From Candidatus Caenarcanum sp. (GTDB taxonomy: Bacteria; Cyanobacteriota; Vampirovibrionia; Gastranaerophilales; UBA9971), in assembly GCA_020720345.1 (NCBI GenBank), contig DYOT01000017.1:1-14236 (forward strand): DNA of 14,236 nucleotides. The letters are read 5' to 3'. Position numbers and translations under genes: made by a program. Position 1 is the first letter of the stretch. Every line of letters begins with the position of its first letter. Below are positions 7,187 through 13,837 of this stretch, piece after piece. The notes under the pieces are model-generated. The model saw nothing but the letters and a program-made list of their open reading frames with translations. It did not search any database and was not told the origin of the DNA.

Positions 7187-8560
7187 ATGAAAAGAAAATG
7201 GTTTAATATCGATGTAACTGTTTTAGGGCTTTCAGTAAGCGGGATTTCTGCTGCAAAATATCTTGCGGCACAGGGCGCTAATTGTACTATAAGCGAGAAA
7301 CGGCAGCCTTCGGAAGAAGATCTTGAAAAAATAAAAGAGCTTGAAAATCTTGGAATTAAAATAGAAATGGGCGAAAACAAAGAAGAAACAATACTTAAAT
7401 CAGATGTAATTATTACCAGCCCGGGGATTCCTCCTAATGCAGAGGTATACAAGCTATTAAAAGAACATAATATAGAAACTTTTGGCGAAGTTGACCTTGC
7501 TTACAGGGAAACAGTTGTTCCTTTTATTGCAATCACAGGAACAAACGGCAAAACAACAACAACAAAGCTTGTATCGGAAATCCTAACAAATGCCGGCTTA
7601 AATGCGCCATCCTGCGGAAATATAGGCATTCCTCCAACTTCTCTTTTGTTAAAAGAAAAAAATATCGATTATTTTGTAGCTGAAATAAGTTCTTATCAAA
7701 TAGCGACAAATCCTGCTTTCAAACCGCAAATAGCAGTTTTTTTAAATTACACGCCTGATCATATTGACTGGCATGGAAATGAAGAAGAATATTTTAAGGC
7801 AAAAGCGGATTTATTTTTGAAAAAACAACCAACCTGGGCAGTTTTAAATGCATTTGATATAAAAATTGCTGAGTTAAAACTTGATTTAGATTCAGAAGTT
7901 TATTTTTTTGGTCGAGAAGCTGAAGACAGATGCGTTTTTATTAAAGACGAAAAGATTTTAATTAAAGATAAGAATAAAAATCTTATTGAAGTTATTGAAT
8001 TAAATCAAATCCCTTTGAAAGGCAGGCATAATTTTGAAAATATAATGGCTGCTGTAGCTGTGGCTCATATTGCAGGTATTGAAGCAAAAATAATCAAATC
8101 AACGATTATAAATTTTTCACCTCCTGAACATAGAATTGAATATGTAGAAACTATAAATGGTATAGAATATTATAATGATTCAAAGGCAACAAATTGTGAT
8201 TCTACAATATGCGCATTAAGAGCTTTTGAAGACAATAAAATCGTACTTATTGCAGGAGGAAGAGACAAAGGAACAGATTTAAGCGAATTATGCGCTGAAG
8301 TTAAAGCTCATACAAATGCTGTAATCCTTATAGGAGAAGCAGCAGACAGATTTGAAAAGGCTTTAAACAGTTCAGGATTTAATAATATACACAGAAAAAA
8401 TACCCTGGAAGAAGCTATAGATTTTGCCGGTGAACTAAAGCAGGGAACAGTTTTACTTTCACCGGCATGTGCAAGCTTTGATATGTTTAATAATTTTGAA
8501 GAAAGAGGACAGGTATTCAAAAATTATGTCCGTAGCAAAAAAACGCAATGCGAGAATTAA
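7187..8560 (+). CDS. murD: UDP-N-acetylmuramoyl-L-alanine--D-glutamate ligase
   Basis: MurD adds D-glutamate to UDP-MurNAc-L-Ala in the cytosol, the second amino-acid step of peptidoglycan precursor synthesis. The protein is 457 residues, typical for MurD. The N-terminal Rossmann-like domain has Leu-Gly-x-Ser-x-Ser-Gly (14-19). The ATP loop is Gly-Thr-Asn-Gly-Lys-Thr-Thr-Thr-Thr-Lys (118-127). The central domain has AEISSYQ and the Asn-Tyr-x-Pro-Asp-His segment. The C-terminal domain has Asn-Asp-Ser-Lys-Ala-Thr-Asn, GGRDKG and the closing LLSPACASFDMF block characteristic of MurD rather than MurC, E or F. The start has only a weak GAAAG upstream, but the Rossmann strand begins at residue 9, so no longer start is needed. 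ftsW starts inside its last 35 bases. Confidence 0.97.
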   Translation: MKRKWFNIDVTVLGLSVSGISAAKYLAAQGANCTISEKRQPSEEDLEKIKELENLGIKIEMGENKEETILKSDVIITSPGIPPNAEVYKLLKEHNIETFGEVDLAYRETVVPFIAITGTNGKTTTTKLVSEILTNAGLNAPSCGNIGIPPTSLLLKEKNIDYFVAEISSYQIATNPAFKPQIAVFLNYTPDHIDWHGNEEEYFKAKADLFLKKQPTWAVLNAFDIKIAELKLDLDSEVYFFGREAEDRCVFIKDEKILIKDKNKNLIEVIELNQIPLKGRHNFENIMAAVAVAHIAGIEAKIIKSTIINFSPPEHRIEYVETINGIEYYNDSKATNCDSTICALRAFEDNKIVLIAGGRDKGTDLSELCAEVKAHTNAVILIGEAADRFEKALNSSGFNNIHRKNTLEEAIDFAGELKQGTVLLSPACASFDMFNNFEERGQVFKNYVRSKKTQCEN

Positions 8561-9710
8561 ATATTTAAAAAACAGTATAAGCGAGAACCTTGAATTAGTA
8601 GGCACTCCTGACACAATGCTGTATATAATCATCATTAGTCTGGTAATTTTCGGAATAATGTCGGTGTTTACAGCAAGTGCGTCTGAAGGAAGTGAAATAT
8701 ACAATAATTCAGCCTATTTTTTAATAAAACATGTTTTAGCGGTTATTTTAGGATTTATTGTCCTTAAAGTAACTTCCCGTATTGATTTTAAAAAATGGAA
8801 AGCATGGGCAAAGCCAATAGCAATTGTTGTAATCTTGCTAACCGCTGCTACTTTAATCCCCGGATTAGGCAGGACGGATTACGGATCTTCAAGATGGCTA
8901 GCCTGGCTGCCGATACAACCATCTGAACTTGCAAAAATTGCTACGATAATGCTTGTCTCTTCTGCTATTGTAGACAGCAAAAGCCTTTTTACTCGTAAAA
9001 TGGCTACGCACCTTATAATGATTATAGTTATGATAGTTATAGTTTTGAAGCAGCCTAATCTAAGCAGTGCTGTTATTTTAACAATGGTAACAGTTTCACT
9101 TCTGCTTGCAGGAGGCGTATCATTCAGGCTTATAGGCGGATTTGGCGCAAGTGTTTTTGGATTGATTCTATCTTTTGGTTATGAGCGCTTTATGCATGGC
9201 TACCAGCTAAAGCGGATTATGGGCTGGCTTGATCCATGGTCTGATCCTCAGGGAATAGGATACAATATAATTCAATCTTTATACGCAATAGGTTCAGGAG
9301 GGCTTTTTGGGGTTGGTTATGGAATGTCCCGACAAAAGCTTTTTTGGCTTCCCTTTGGTTATACAGATTTTATTTTTGCAGTTATATCTGAAGAATTAGG
9401 ATTAATTGGATGTATTATATTAATAGGACTTTTCACCGCTTTTATTTACAGGGGATTTTTCATAGCAAGTAAATGTGCAAACCACTTTGGCAAATTGGTT
9501 GCATTTGGAATAACGTTTGTTATTGGGTTTCAGGCTTTTACAAATATGGCAGTTGCCACCGGAGTTTTTCCAGTAACAGGTGTAACACTACCATTAATAA
9601 GTCATGGCGGAACATCTGTCGTAATTACAATGGCTATGCTGGGAATTTTGCTAAATATTTCCAGAAAAAGAATTAAAAAAGTCCAGCCTAATGAGGTAAC
9701 AAATGCCTAA
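8526..9710 (+). CDS. ftsW: SEDS-family septal peptidoglycan glycosyltransferase FtsW
   Basis: A 394-residue polytopic membrane protein of the SEDS family, which polymerises lipid II into glycan at the division septum with a partner class B PBP. About ten membrane segments are visible from residue 32 on. Family marks include Gln-Pro-Ser-Glu-Leu-Ala-Lys (131-137), the TrpLeuAspProTrp segment (234-238), Tyr-Thr-Asp-Phe-Ile-Phe (279-284) with the Asp considered catalytic in this family, Ser-Glu-Glu-Leu-Gly (288-292), and the ThrGlyValThrLeuProLeuIleSer region near 351-359. The position between murD and murG favours FtsW over RodA. I chose the ATG at 8526: a GTG at 8469 would extend the frame but overlaps murD by 92 bases and adds residues unlike FtsW. 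The gene overlaps murG by 8 bases. 'YTDF' instead of 'HTDF' resembles cyanobacterial FtsW. Confidence 0.95.
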   Translation: MSVAKKRNARIKYLKNSISENLELVGTPDTMLYIIIISLVIFGIMSVFTASASEGSEIYNNSAYFLIKHVLAVILGFIVLKVTSRIDFKKWKAWAKPIAIVVILLTAATLIPGLGRTDYGSSRWLAWLPIQPSELAKIATIMLVSSAIVDSKSLFTRKMATHLIMIIVMIVIVLKQPNLSSAVILTMVTVSLLLAGGVSFRLIGGFGASVFGLILSFGYERFMHGYQLKRIMGWLDPWSDPQGIGYNIIQSLYAIGSGGLFGVGYGMSRQKLFWLPFGYTDFIFAVISEELGLIGCIILIGLFTAFIYRGFFIASKCANHFGKLVAFGITFVIGFQAFTNMAVATGVFPVTGVTLPLISHGGTSVVITMAMLGILLNISRKRIKKVQPNEVTNA

Positions 9711-10968
9711 TTCGGCAAAAAAGCTAAAAATGGTCATAACCGGAGGCGGAACAGGCGGGCATATTTATCCTGCAATTGCAGTTGCGCAAAAATTAAAACA
9801 GGATGAAGCTATTGAAAAAATTTTTTATATCGGCTGTGAAAAAAACATGGAAAAAGACATTGCAGCTCAAGAAAATCTTGATTTTTATTCGATCGAAATT
9901 TCAGGAATGCCAAGGAAAAACATATTTAAAATAATAAGCTGGTTTTTTCAACTTATTATCGCAATTATTCAATCTATTAAACATTTGTGGAAAATAAAAC
10001 CCGATGTAGTTTTTGGCACAGGTGGGTATGTTAGCGGAGCCGTGCTTATAGCGGCGGGATTTATAGGTATTCCTTTTGTAATCCATGATCCTGATGCTCG
10101 TCCCGGACTTGTAAACAGGTTTGTTTCACGATGGGCTTCGGCAGTTTCAATATCTTTTGAGCAGGCTAAAAATTTTCTTAAATCAAATAATATTATGGTC
10201 AATGGAAACCCAATAAGAGCTAATTTTCAACGCATAAATAAAGATAATGCAGTAAAAGAGCTTGAACTTAGCCCTGAAAAAAAAATTATTGTTGTAATAG
10301 GAGGTTCTCAAGGAGCCCAGACTATTAACAATGCTTTATTAGAAGCAGCTCCTGTTTTGATAAATAAATACGGATTCCAGATAATTCATCAGACTGGCGC
10401 CAAAAAATATGCTGAATATATCAGGGAATTAAGTCAAAAATATCCTGAATTCTATGATAAATCCGTAATTACTTTGACAGGGAAAGAATTTGAAAACGAC
10501 CAAAATAAATCGTTCTCGAAGAAAGACCGACTGTTACAAAAGCCGGAGACTTCGAGAACTAATAATATAACCGATATTCCAGACAATTTCAATATAAAAA
10601 ATTATATTGTAAAACCATTTTTTGACAATATGGAAATCCCGTTAAATGCGGCAGATATTGCTGTTTCACGTGCTGGATCTCTTAGTATTTCAGAGCTGAA
10701 TTTATGCGGGCTGCCGTCAATACTACTACCTTATCCTTTTGCAGCGGCAGATCATCAGAAATTTAATGCAATGGCAATGGAAAAAGCAGGTGCATCAATA
10801 CTTCTGGAAGATTCTGAATGCACGTCAGATAAACTTATAGAGTTGATTCTTGATATTTTGAATAATGCAGAAAAGCTTGAAAAAATGCGCCTGGCTAACA
10901 AAGCACTTGCAAAGCCTGATGCAACAGAAAATATTATCAGGATTTTAAAAAGCGCCGCATTGAGGTGA
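9703..10968 (+). CDS. murG: UDP-GlcNAc:undecaprenyl-PP-MurNAc-pentapeptide GlcNAc transferase MurG
   Basis: MurG converts lipid I to lipid II at the inner face of the membrane. Marks are Gly-Gly-Gly-Thr-Gly-Gly-His (14-20), the GGYVSG loop (107-112), Gly-Gly-Ser-Gln-Gly-Ala (200-205) and the UDP-GlcNAc-binding Ser-Arg-Ala-Gly-Ser...Ser-Glu-Leu region (322-332). At 421 residues it is some 50-60 longer than usual. The excess lies mainly at residues 262-299, a polar, low-complexity loop just before the Val-Lys-Pro-Phe-Phe-Asp-Asn-Met strand, and part of it is encoded by a perfect inverted repeat. The usual His-Glu-x-Asn loop reads His-Asp-Pro-Asp-Ala-Arg-Pro-Gly (128-135), a conservative but notable change. 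GAGGT (9693-9697) sits 5 bases before the ATG. The stop codon lies within a terminator stem, making murG the last gene of the run. Confidence 0.95.
   Translation: MPNSAKKLKMVITGGGTGGHIYPAIAVAQKLKQDEAIEKIFYIGCEKNMEKDIAAQENLDFYSIEISGMPRKNIFKIISWFFQLIIAIIQSIKHLWKIKPDVVFGTGGYVSGAVLIAAGFIGIPFVIHDPDARPGLVNRFVSRWASAVSISFEQAKNFLKSNNIMVNGNPIRANFQRINKDNAVKELELSPEKKIIVVIGGSQGAQTINNALLEAAPVLINKYGFQIIHQTGAKKYAEYIRELSQKYPEFYDKSVITLTGKEFENDQNKSFSKKDRLLQKPETSRTNNITDIPDNFNIKNYIVKPFFDNMEIPLNAADIAVSRAGSLSISELNLCGLPSILLPYPFAAADHQKFNAMAMEKAGASILLEDSECTSDKLIELILDILNNAEKLEKMRLANKALAKPDATENIIRILKSAALR
10512..10559. repeat. Perfect 10-bp inverted repeat inside murG
   Basis: GTTCTCGAAG (10512-10521) and CTTCGAGAAC (10550-10559) are exact reverse complements separated by 28 bases. 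Together they encode MurG residues 270-286, within the extra loop absent from typical MurG proteins. The reading frame stays open through it. It looks like a small palindromic element accepted in frame, comparable in principle to the palindromic elements known within Rickettsia genes. Confidence 0.6.
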
Positions 10969-10984
10969 TAGTCATCACCTTTTT
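10963..10984 (+). terminator. Rho-independent terminator overlapping the murG stop codon
   Basis: AGGTGAT (10963-10969) pairs perfectly with ATCACCT (10974-10980) across an AGTC loop, followed by an unbroken T-run to 10984. The murG stop TGA (10966-10968) is in the left arm. The T-run overlaps the end of the convergent gmd stop codon at 10983. No T-run follows the stem in the opposite direction, so it should act on the plus-strand transcript. Confidence 0.8.
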
Positions 10985-12014
10985 AAGTACCCACTGAAAT
11001 GCTTTGTATTCCACTACCTGCATTGAGACCAGAAACACCTTCTGCTTTAAGATCTTCTTCAACCATTAATTTTACGAGTTCCTTAAAGCTTGTTTTAGGA
11101 ACCCAGCCAAGTTTTTGTTTTGCTTTTGAAGGATCACCGATAAGCAGTTCAACTTCTGCCGGTCTGAAGTATCTGGGGTCTATTTCAACATATTTTTCCC
11201 AATCAAGATTTACCAGTTTAAAAGCTTCAGTAAGAAAATCTTTTACAGACCAGGTTTCACCGGTTGCAATTACAAAATCATCGGGCTCATCCTGCTGGAG
11301 CATAAGCCACATAGCTTCCACATAGTCTTTTGCGTAGCCCCAATCACGTTTGGCATCAATATTTCCGAGATATAATTTATTTTGCTTTCCTGCAACTATT
11401 TTTGCCAGAGCCATTGTGATTTTTCTTGTTACAAAAGTTTCGCCTCTTCTGGGGGACTCGTGGTTGAATAGAATTCCGTTGCAGTTGTACATGTTATAGC
11501 TTTCTCGGTAATTTACGGTAATCCAGTAAGAATAAAGCTTTGCAACTGCATATGGGCTTCTCGGATAAAAGGGAGTTGTTTCTTTTTGAGGAGTTTCCTG
11601 AATTTTACCGTATAATTCGCTGGAAGATGCCTGATAAAATTTAGTATTAATTTTTGTATCCTTAATGGCATCAAGCAATCTCAAAGTTCCAAGTCCTACA
11701 ACATCGCCAGTATATTCAGGTGTGTCAAAACTAACTCTTACATGGCTTTGTGCGCCTAGATTATATATTTCATCAGGTTGAATTTTTTCAAGTATCCTGC
11801 TGATATTTGAAGAATCTGTCAAATCTCCGTAGTGCAGGAAAAGCCTTGTGCCTTCTATATGAGGATCAGCGTATAAATGGTCAATTCTGCCTGTGTTAAA
11901 TGAGCTTGATCTTCTTATCAGCCCGTGGACTTCATAGCCTTTTTCCAGTAAAAGTTCTGCCAGATACGAGCCATCCTGTCCTGTAATTCCTGTTATAAGC
12001 GCCTTTTTTGTCAT
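10983..12014 (-). CDS. gmd: GDP-mannose 4,6-dehydratase
   Basis: Gmd converts GDP-D-mannose to GDP-4-keto-6-deoxy-D-mannose, the branch point to GDP-L-fucose, GDP-D-rhamnose and related sugars for surface polysaccharide. It is an extended short-chain dehydrogenase of 343 residues. The NADP loop is Gly-Ile-Thr-Gly-Gln-Asp-Gly-Ser (9-16). The catalytic set is Ser-Ser-Ser-Glu (130-133) with Tyr-155 and Lys-159 in Tyr-x-x-x-Lys. Asn-His-Glu-Ser-Pro-Arg-Arg-Gly (184-191) and the Arg-Asp-Trp-Gly segment (223-226) are typical of Gmd. The C-terminal tail past residue 325 is Gly/Ser-rich and slightly longer than needed. The start is the ATG at 12014: GGAG lies 6 bases upstream. An in-frame TTG four codons earlier overlaps that ribosome site and is rejected. 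No GDP-fucose synthase or reductase partner lies nearby. Confidence 0.96.
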   Translation of the reverse strand: MTKKALITGITGQDGSYLAELLLEKGYEVHGLIRRSSSFNTGRIDHLYADPHIEGTRLFLHYGDLTDSSNISRILEKIQPDEIYNLGAQSHVRVSFDTPEYTGDVVGLGTLRLLDAIKDTKINTKFYQASSSELYGKIQETPQKETTPFYPRSPYAVAKLYSYWITVNYRESYNMYNCNGILFNHESPRRGETFVTRKITMALAKIVAGKQNKLYLGNIDAKRDWGYAKDYVEAMWLMLQQDEPDDFVIATGETWSVKDFLTEAFKLVNLDWEKYVEIDPRYFRPAEVELLIGDPSKAKQKLGWVPKTSFKELVKLMVEEDLKAEGVSGLNAGSGIQSISVGT

Positions 12015-12020
12015 TATATT

Positions 12021-12024
12021 CTCC
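12021..12024 (-). promoter_or_regulatory. gmd: Ribosome binding site deciding the gmd start
   Basis: GGAG on the minus strand, with 6 bases to the ATG ending at 12014. Because it overlaps the upstream in-frame TTG (12024-12026), it argues that translation begins at the ATG. Confidence 0.75.
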
Positions 12025-12029
12025 AAGTG

Positions 12030-12077
12030 ATTATATTTTGCTATTTATATTATCACAAAAATTTAATCAGTTTACAA
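12030..12077 (-). promoter_or_regulatory. Tandem sigma-70-type promoters for gmd
   Basis: Upstream promoter: -35 TTGTAA (12072-12077), 17-base spacer, extended -10 TGTGATAAT with hexamer GATAAT (12049-12054). Downstream promoter: -35 TTGTGA (12053-12058), 17-base spacer, -10 TATAAT (12030-12035), which would leave only about 9-10 bases of leader and place the start point at the ribosome site. The upstream one gives the more ordinary leader. Positions are on the minus strand and are predicted from consensus only. Confidence 0.55.
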
Positions 12078-12129
12078 AACACACCTGCTAAATTAAAATT
12101 CAGTAAGGACATAAAATAAGGTATAAAAT

Positions 12130-12570
12130 ATGTGTAAATTAATAAGTTTAATAATTATTTTAAGTTTTTACGTTTCCCCTGCCTTTTCGCAGAATATTCA
12201 GGGAAATGTTCAGAATTATTCGGCAAAATCAAAAATTATGGAGCCTGAATTTAGCGAATTTGCACCGGTGGGATATCTTGACCGTAAACATAACAGCGAA
12301 ACAATAACATCTGTTGAAAAAGTTTTTGGTAAAGTATTTATTTTTTCTCTTATTGGAATACCTGTTGGAGCATTAATGCTTGAAAATGTTAAATCAAGAG
12401 AAAAAAACAACCTTTGGGCGGATAGAAAGCAAAATTTTGAATCTTCACTGAGATATTGTCAGGCTTCAGAAACAGAGAAAGATTTAAAATCCTGCTATAA
12501 CAAAATAAGAAGAGTTGAATTATATAAAAACGCCGATAAAAAAACTATTAGGCTTAATGGTGCATGGTAG
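12130..12570 (+). CDS. Unknown small exported membrane-anchored protein
   Basis: I do not recognise this 146-residue protein. Residues 1-20 form a convincing signal peptide with an Ala-Phe-Ser cleavage site before Gln-21. A polar stretch (21-65) follows, then one probable membrane helix (66-84, VFGKVFIFSLIGIPVGALML region) and a basic, charged C-terminal part with two cysteines (110 and 122) in a CQASETEKDLKSC arrangement that could form a disulphide if exported. TAAGG (12117-12121) lies 8 bases before the ATG. It is divergent from gmd across 115 bases and convergent with the sugar permease, with only 13 bases between their ends. The fold after the helix may be helical. Signal and membrane calls are visible in the sequence; function is unknown. 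Confidence 0.75.
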   Translation: MCKLISLIIILSFYVSPAFSQNIQGNVQNYSAKSKIMEPEFSEFAPVGYLDRKHNSETITSVEKVFGKVFIFSLIGIPVGALMLENVKSREKNNLWADRKQNFESSLRYCQASETEKDLKSCYNKIRRVELYKNADKKTIRLNGAW

Positions 12571-12583
12571 TTGTTATGTATTT

Positions 12584-13459
12584 TTAGGCGACAGGGACGT
12601 TATTTTTCTCAAAGAATTTAATGTTAACAACAGATAAAGCCATAATTATAATAAGAAGAACCACACCTGCTGCCGAAGCGTAGCCTAAATCCAAATTTTC
12701 AAACGCTCGCTGGTAAATATAATAAACTATTGTCTTGCTTGCATTTAATGGACCTCCCTGTGTCATAACATAAATTTCCACAAAAACTTTCATCGCAGAA
12801 ATTGAACTTATAACGCTTACAAGTGTAATAACAGGCATTAAATGAGGGACAGTAACTGCTAAATGCTTCTGTAAAATTCCTGCTCCGTCAATATCAGAAG
12901 CTTCATAAAGGTCTTTAGGAACGGAAGTCAAAGCAGCAAGATAAATTACCATATAATATCCGAGACCTTTCCATATAGTTACAGCCATAACAGAATACAG
13001 GGAAAATCTGGGATCAGTCAGCCAGCCTATTTTAGATATTCCAACAAGTCCAATTAAGTAATTAAGAATGCCTGTATCCGCATAAAGCCATTTCCATGCA
13101 ATACCAGCAACAACTATAGATACAATTACAGGTATATAAATTATTATTCTGAATATTTTTATGCCTCTAAGCTTTTGATTTACCATAATAGCAATTATAA
13201 GAGGCAGAACTACAAGTGCAGGTACAACACCTACAAGATATATAAAAGTATTAACAAGCGTTTTCCAGAATATAGGCGCATTAAAAAGTTTTATATAGTT
13301 GCTTAATCCTACCCAGTGAGGATTATAAATATCAGTTCCGTATCCCTGAAAACTCAGAATAAAGCTTTCAATAAATGGCACAAAAAAGAAAAGTATTAAT
13401 ATAATCGCCGCAGGCGCAAGAAATAAATATGGCACATAAGCTTTTGAATATCTGTACAA
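12584..13459 (-). CDS. Sugar ABC transporter permease, MalF type (CUT1)
   Basis: A 291-residue inner-membrane permease of the carbohydrate-uptake-1 ABC family. About six membrane segments are visible (roughly 10-30, 70-92, 105-122, 155-177, 207-226, 262-282). The cytoplasmic EAA loop that docks with the ATPase is Glu-Ala-Ser-Asp-Ile-Asp-Gly-Ala-Gly...Pro (186-205). The Met-Thr-Gln-Gly-Gly-Pro segment (232-237) is also typical of MalF/UgpA-like subunits. Substrate cannot be told. The start is a TTG at 13457-13459: GGAG lies 7 bases upstream, no in-frame ATG exists before an upstream stop, and the following residues align with the usual N-terminal helix. Unusually, no MalG-type permease, binding protein or ATPase gene is adjacent, since both neighbours are on the opposite strand. 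A REP-like palindrome lies in its leader. Confidence 0.92.
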   Translation of the reverse strand: MYRYSKAYVPYLFLAPAAIILILFFFVPFIESFILSFQGYGTDIYNPHWVGLSNYIKLFNAPIFWKTLVNTFIYLVGVVPALVVLPLIIAIMVNQKLRGIKIFRIIIYIPVIVSIVVAGIAWKWLYADTGILNYLIGLVGISKIGWLTDPRFSLYSVMAVTIWKGLGYYMVIYLAALTSVPKDLYEASDIDGAGILQKHLAVTVPHLMPVITLVSVISSISAMKVFVEIYVMTQGGPLNASKTIVYYIYQRAFENLDLGYASAAGVVLLIIIMALSVVNIKFFEKNNVPVA

Positions 13460-13466
13460 AATTTTT

Positions 13467-13470
13467 CTCC
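13467..13470 (-). promoter_or_regulatory. Ribosome binding site supporting a TTG start
   Basis: GGAG on the minus strand, 7 bases before the TTG ending at 13457. It decides the start of the permease, for which no ATG is available. Confidence 0.65.
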
Positions 13471-13478
13471 GTTTTTGC

Positions 13479-13519
13479 CGTCATTGCGAGAAGGCTATAT
13501 ATAGCCGACGAAGCAATCC
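13479..13519. repeat. REP-like palindromic element
   Basis: CGTCATTGCGAG at the left and GAAGCAATCC at the right bracket a perfect 14-base palindrome GGCTATATATAGCC (13493-13506). ATTGC (13483-13487) also pairs with GCAAT (13513-13517). The CGTCATTGCGAG...GAAGCAATCC frame is a widely scattered bacterial repeat type. The element begins 9 bases upstream of the permease ribosome site, so it should be in that gene's mRNA leader. Confidence 0.7.
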
Positions 13520-13617
13520 AAATTCATTAATTCTAATAAATCATTTTTAAGCAAAAAAGGCAATGAATTAACATAAACTCTCTCTCATAATAAAAAAATC
13601 AGAGGGGGCAGGAGAGT

Positions 13618-13758
13618 ATGACAAAAAAAGAATTTTATTTAATCTCAATTATAGTAATTTACACATATCTCGCTATTATGTTTCAACTTAACCTGAAAAA
13701 TTTTATATCTCTTGAAAAAAATCCCAAAGCAAAATTAAGCTTTAATTTGTTTGAATAA
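13618..13758 (+). CDS. Predicted 46-residue membrane microprotein
   Basis: A short open frame with ATG and TAA. A lysine-containing start (Met-Thr-Lys-Lys-Glu) is followed by one hydrophobic segment, Phe-6 to about Leu-24, and a charged C-terminal tail with several Lys, Asn and Phe residues. This is the pattern of single-pass bacterial microproteins. It is preceded by a long purine tract, AGAGGGGGCAGGAGAG (13601-13616). The AGGAG is close to the ATG (3 bases), while the GAGGGGG part has better spacing. No clear promoter was found. It is 79 bases upstream of the next gene on the same strand. An AT-only inverted repeat (13774-13790) follows but lacks a terminator's GC stem. I know no homologue; the case rests on the ribosome site and the membrane-like composition. 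Confidence 0.5.
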   Translation: MTKKEFYLISIIVIYTYLAIMFQLNLKNFISLEKNPKAKLSFNLFE

Positions 13759-13793
13759 AAAAACACCGCAAGTAAAAATTTAAAATTTTTGTA

Positions 13794-13826
13794 ATCACAT
13801 TTAATGACAAATTATTAATATGTGAT
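13794..13826. promoter_or_regulatory. Inverted repeat overlapping the last gene's promoter (possible operator)
   Basis: ATCACAT (13794-13800) and ATGTGAT (13820-13826) are exact inverted repeats with 19 bases between. They cover the -35 region and touch the -10 hexamer, where a dimeric repressor could bind. No regulator gene lies in the window. Confidence 0.35.
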
Positions 13827-13831
13827 ACAAT
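13804..13831 (+). promoter_or_regulatory. Predicted promoter giving a leaderless transcript
   Basis: -35 ATGACA (13804-13809), 16-base spacer, -10 TACAAT (13826-13831). The usual start point about 7 bases further falls on the A of the ATG at 13838. No ribosome site precedes that ATG, which agrees with leaderless translation. Confidence 0.45.
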
Positions 13832-13837
13832 TAAATT

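Noticed and set aside
8469..8525. GTG start extending ftsW by 19 codons
   Set aside because: It would overlap murD by 92 bases, and the added residues do not resemble FtsW; the ATG at 8526 fits family length.
8807..8817. GGCAAAGCC inside ftsW as another copy of the intergenic repeat
   Set aside because: Only the 9-mer matches; the flanking sequence is normal ftsW coding sequence without the other shared blocks.
12015..12026. TTG start extending gmd by four codons
   Set aside because: The TTG overlaps the GGAG that properly serves the ATG at 12014, and the NADP-binding strand begins right after that ATG.
13774..13790. AAAAATT/AATTTTT inverted repeat as a terminator
   Set aside because: The stem is only A and T, so it would be too weak; such repeats are expected by chance in this AT-rich DNA.
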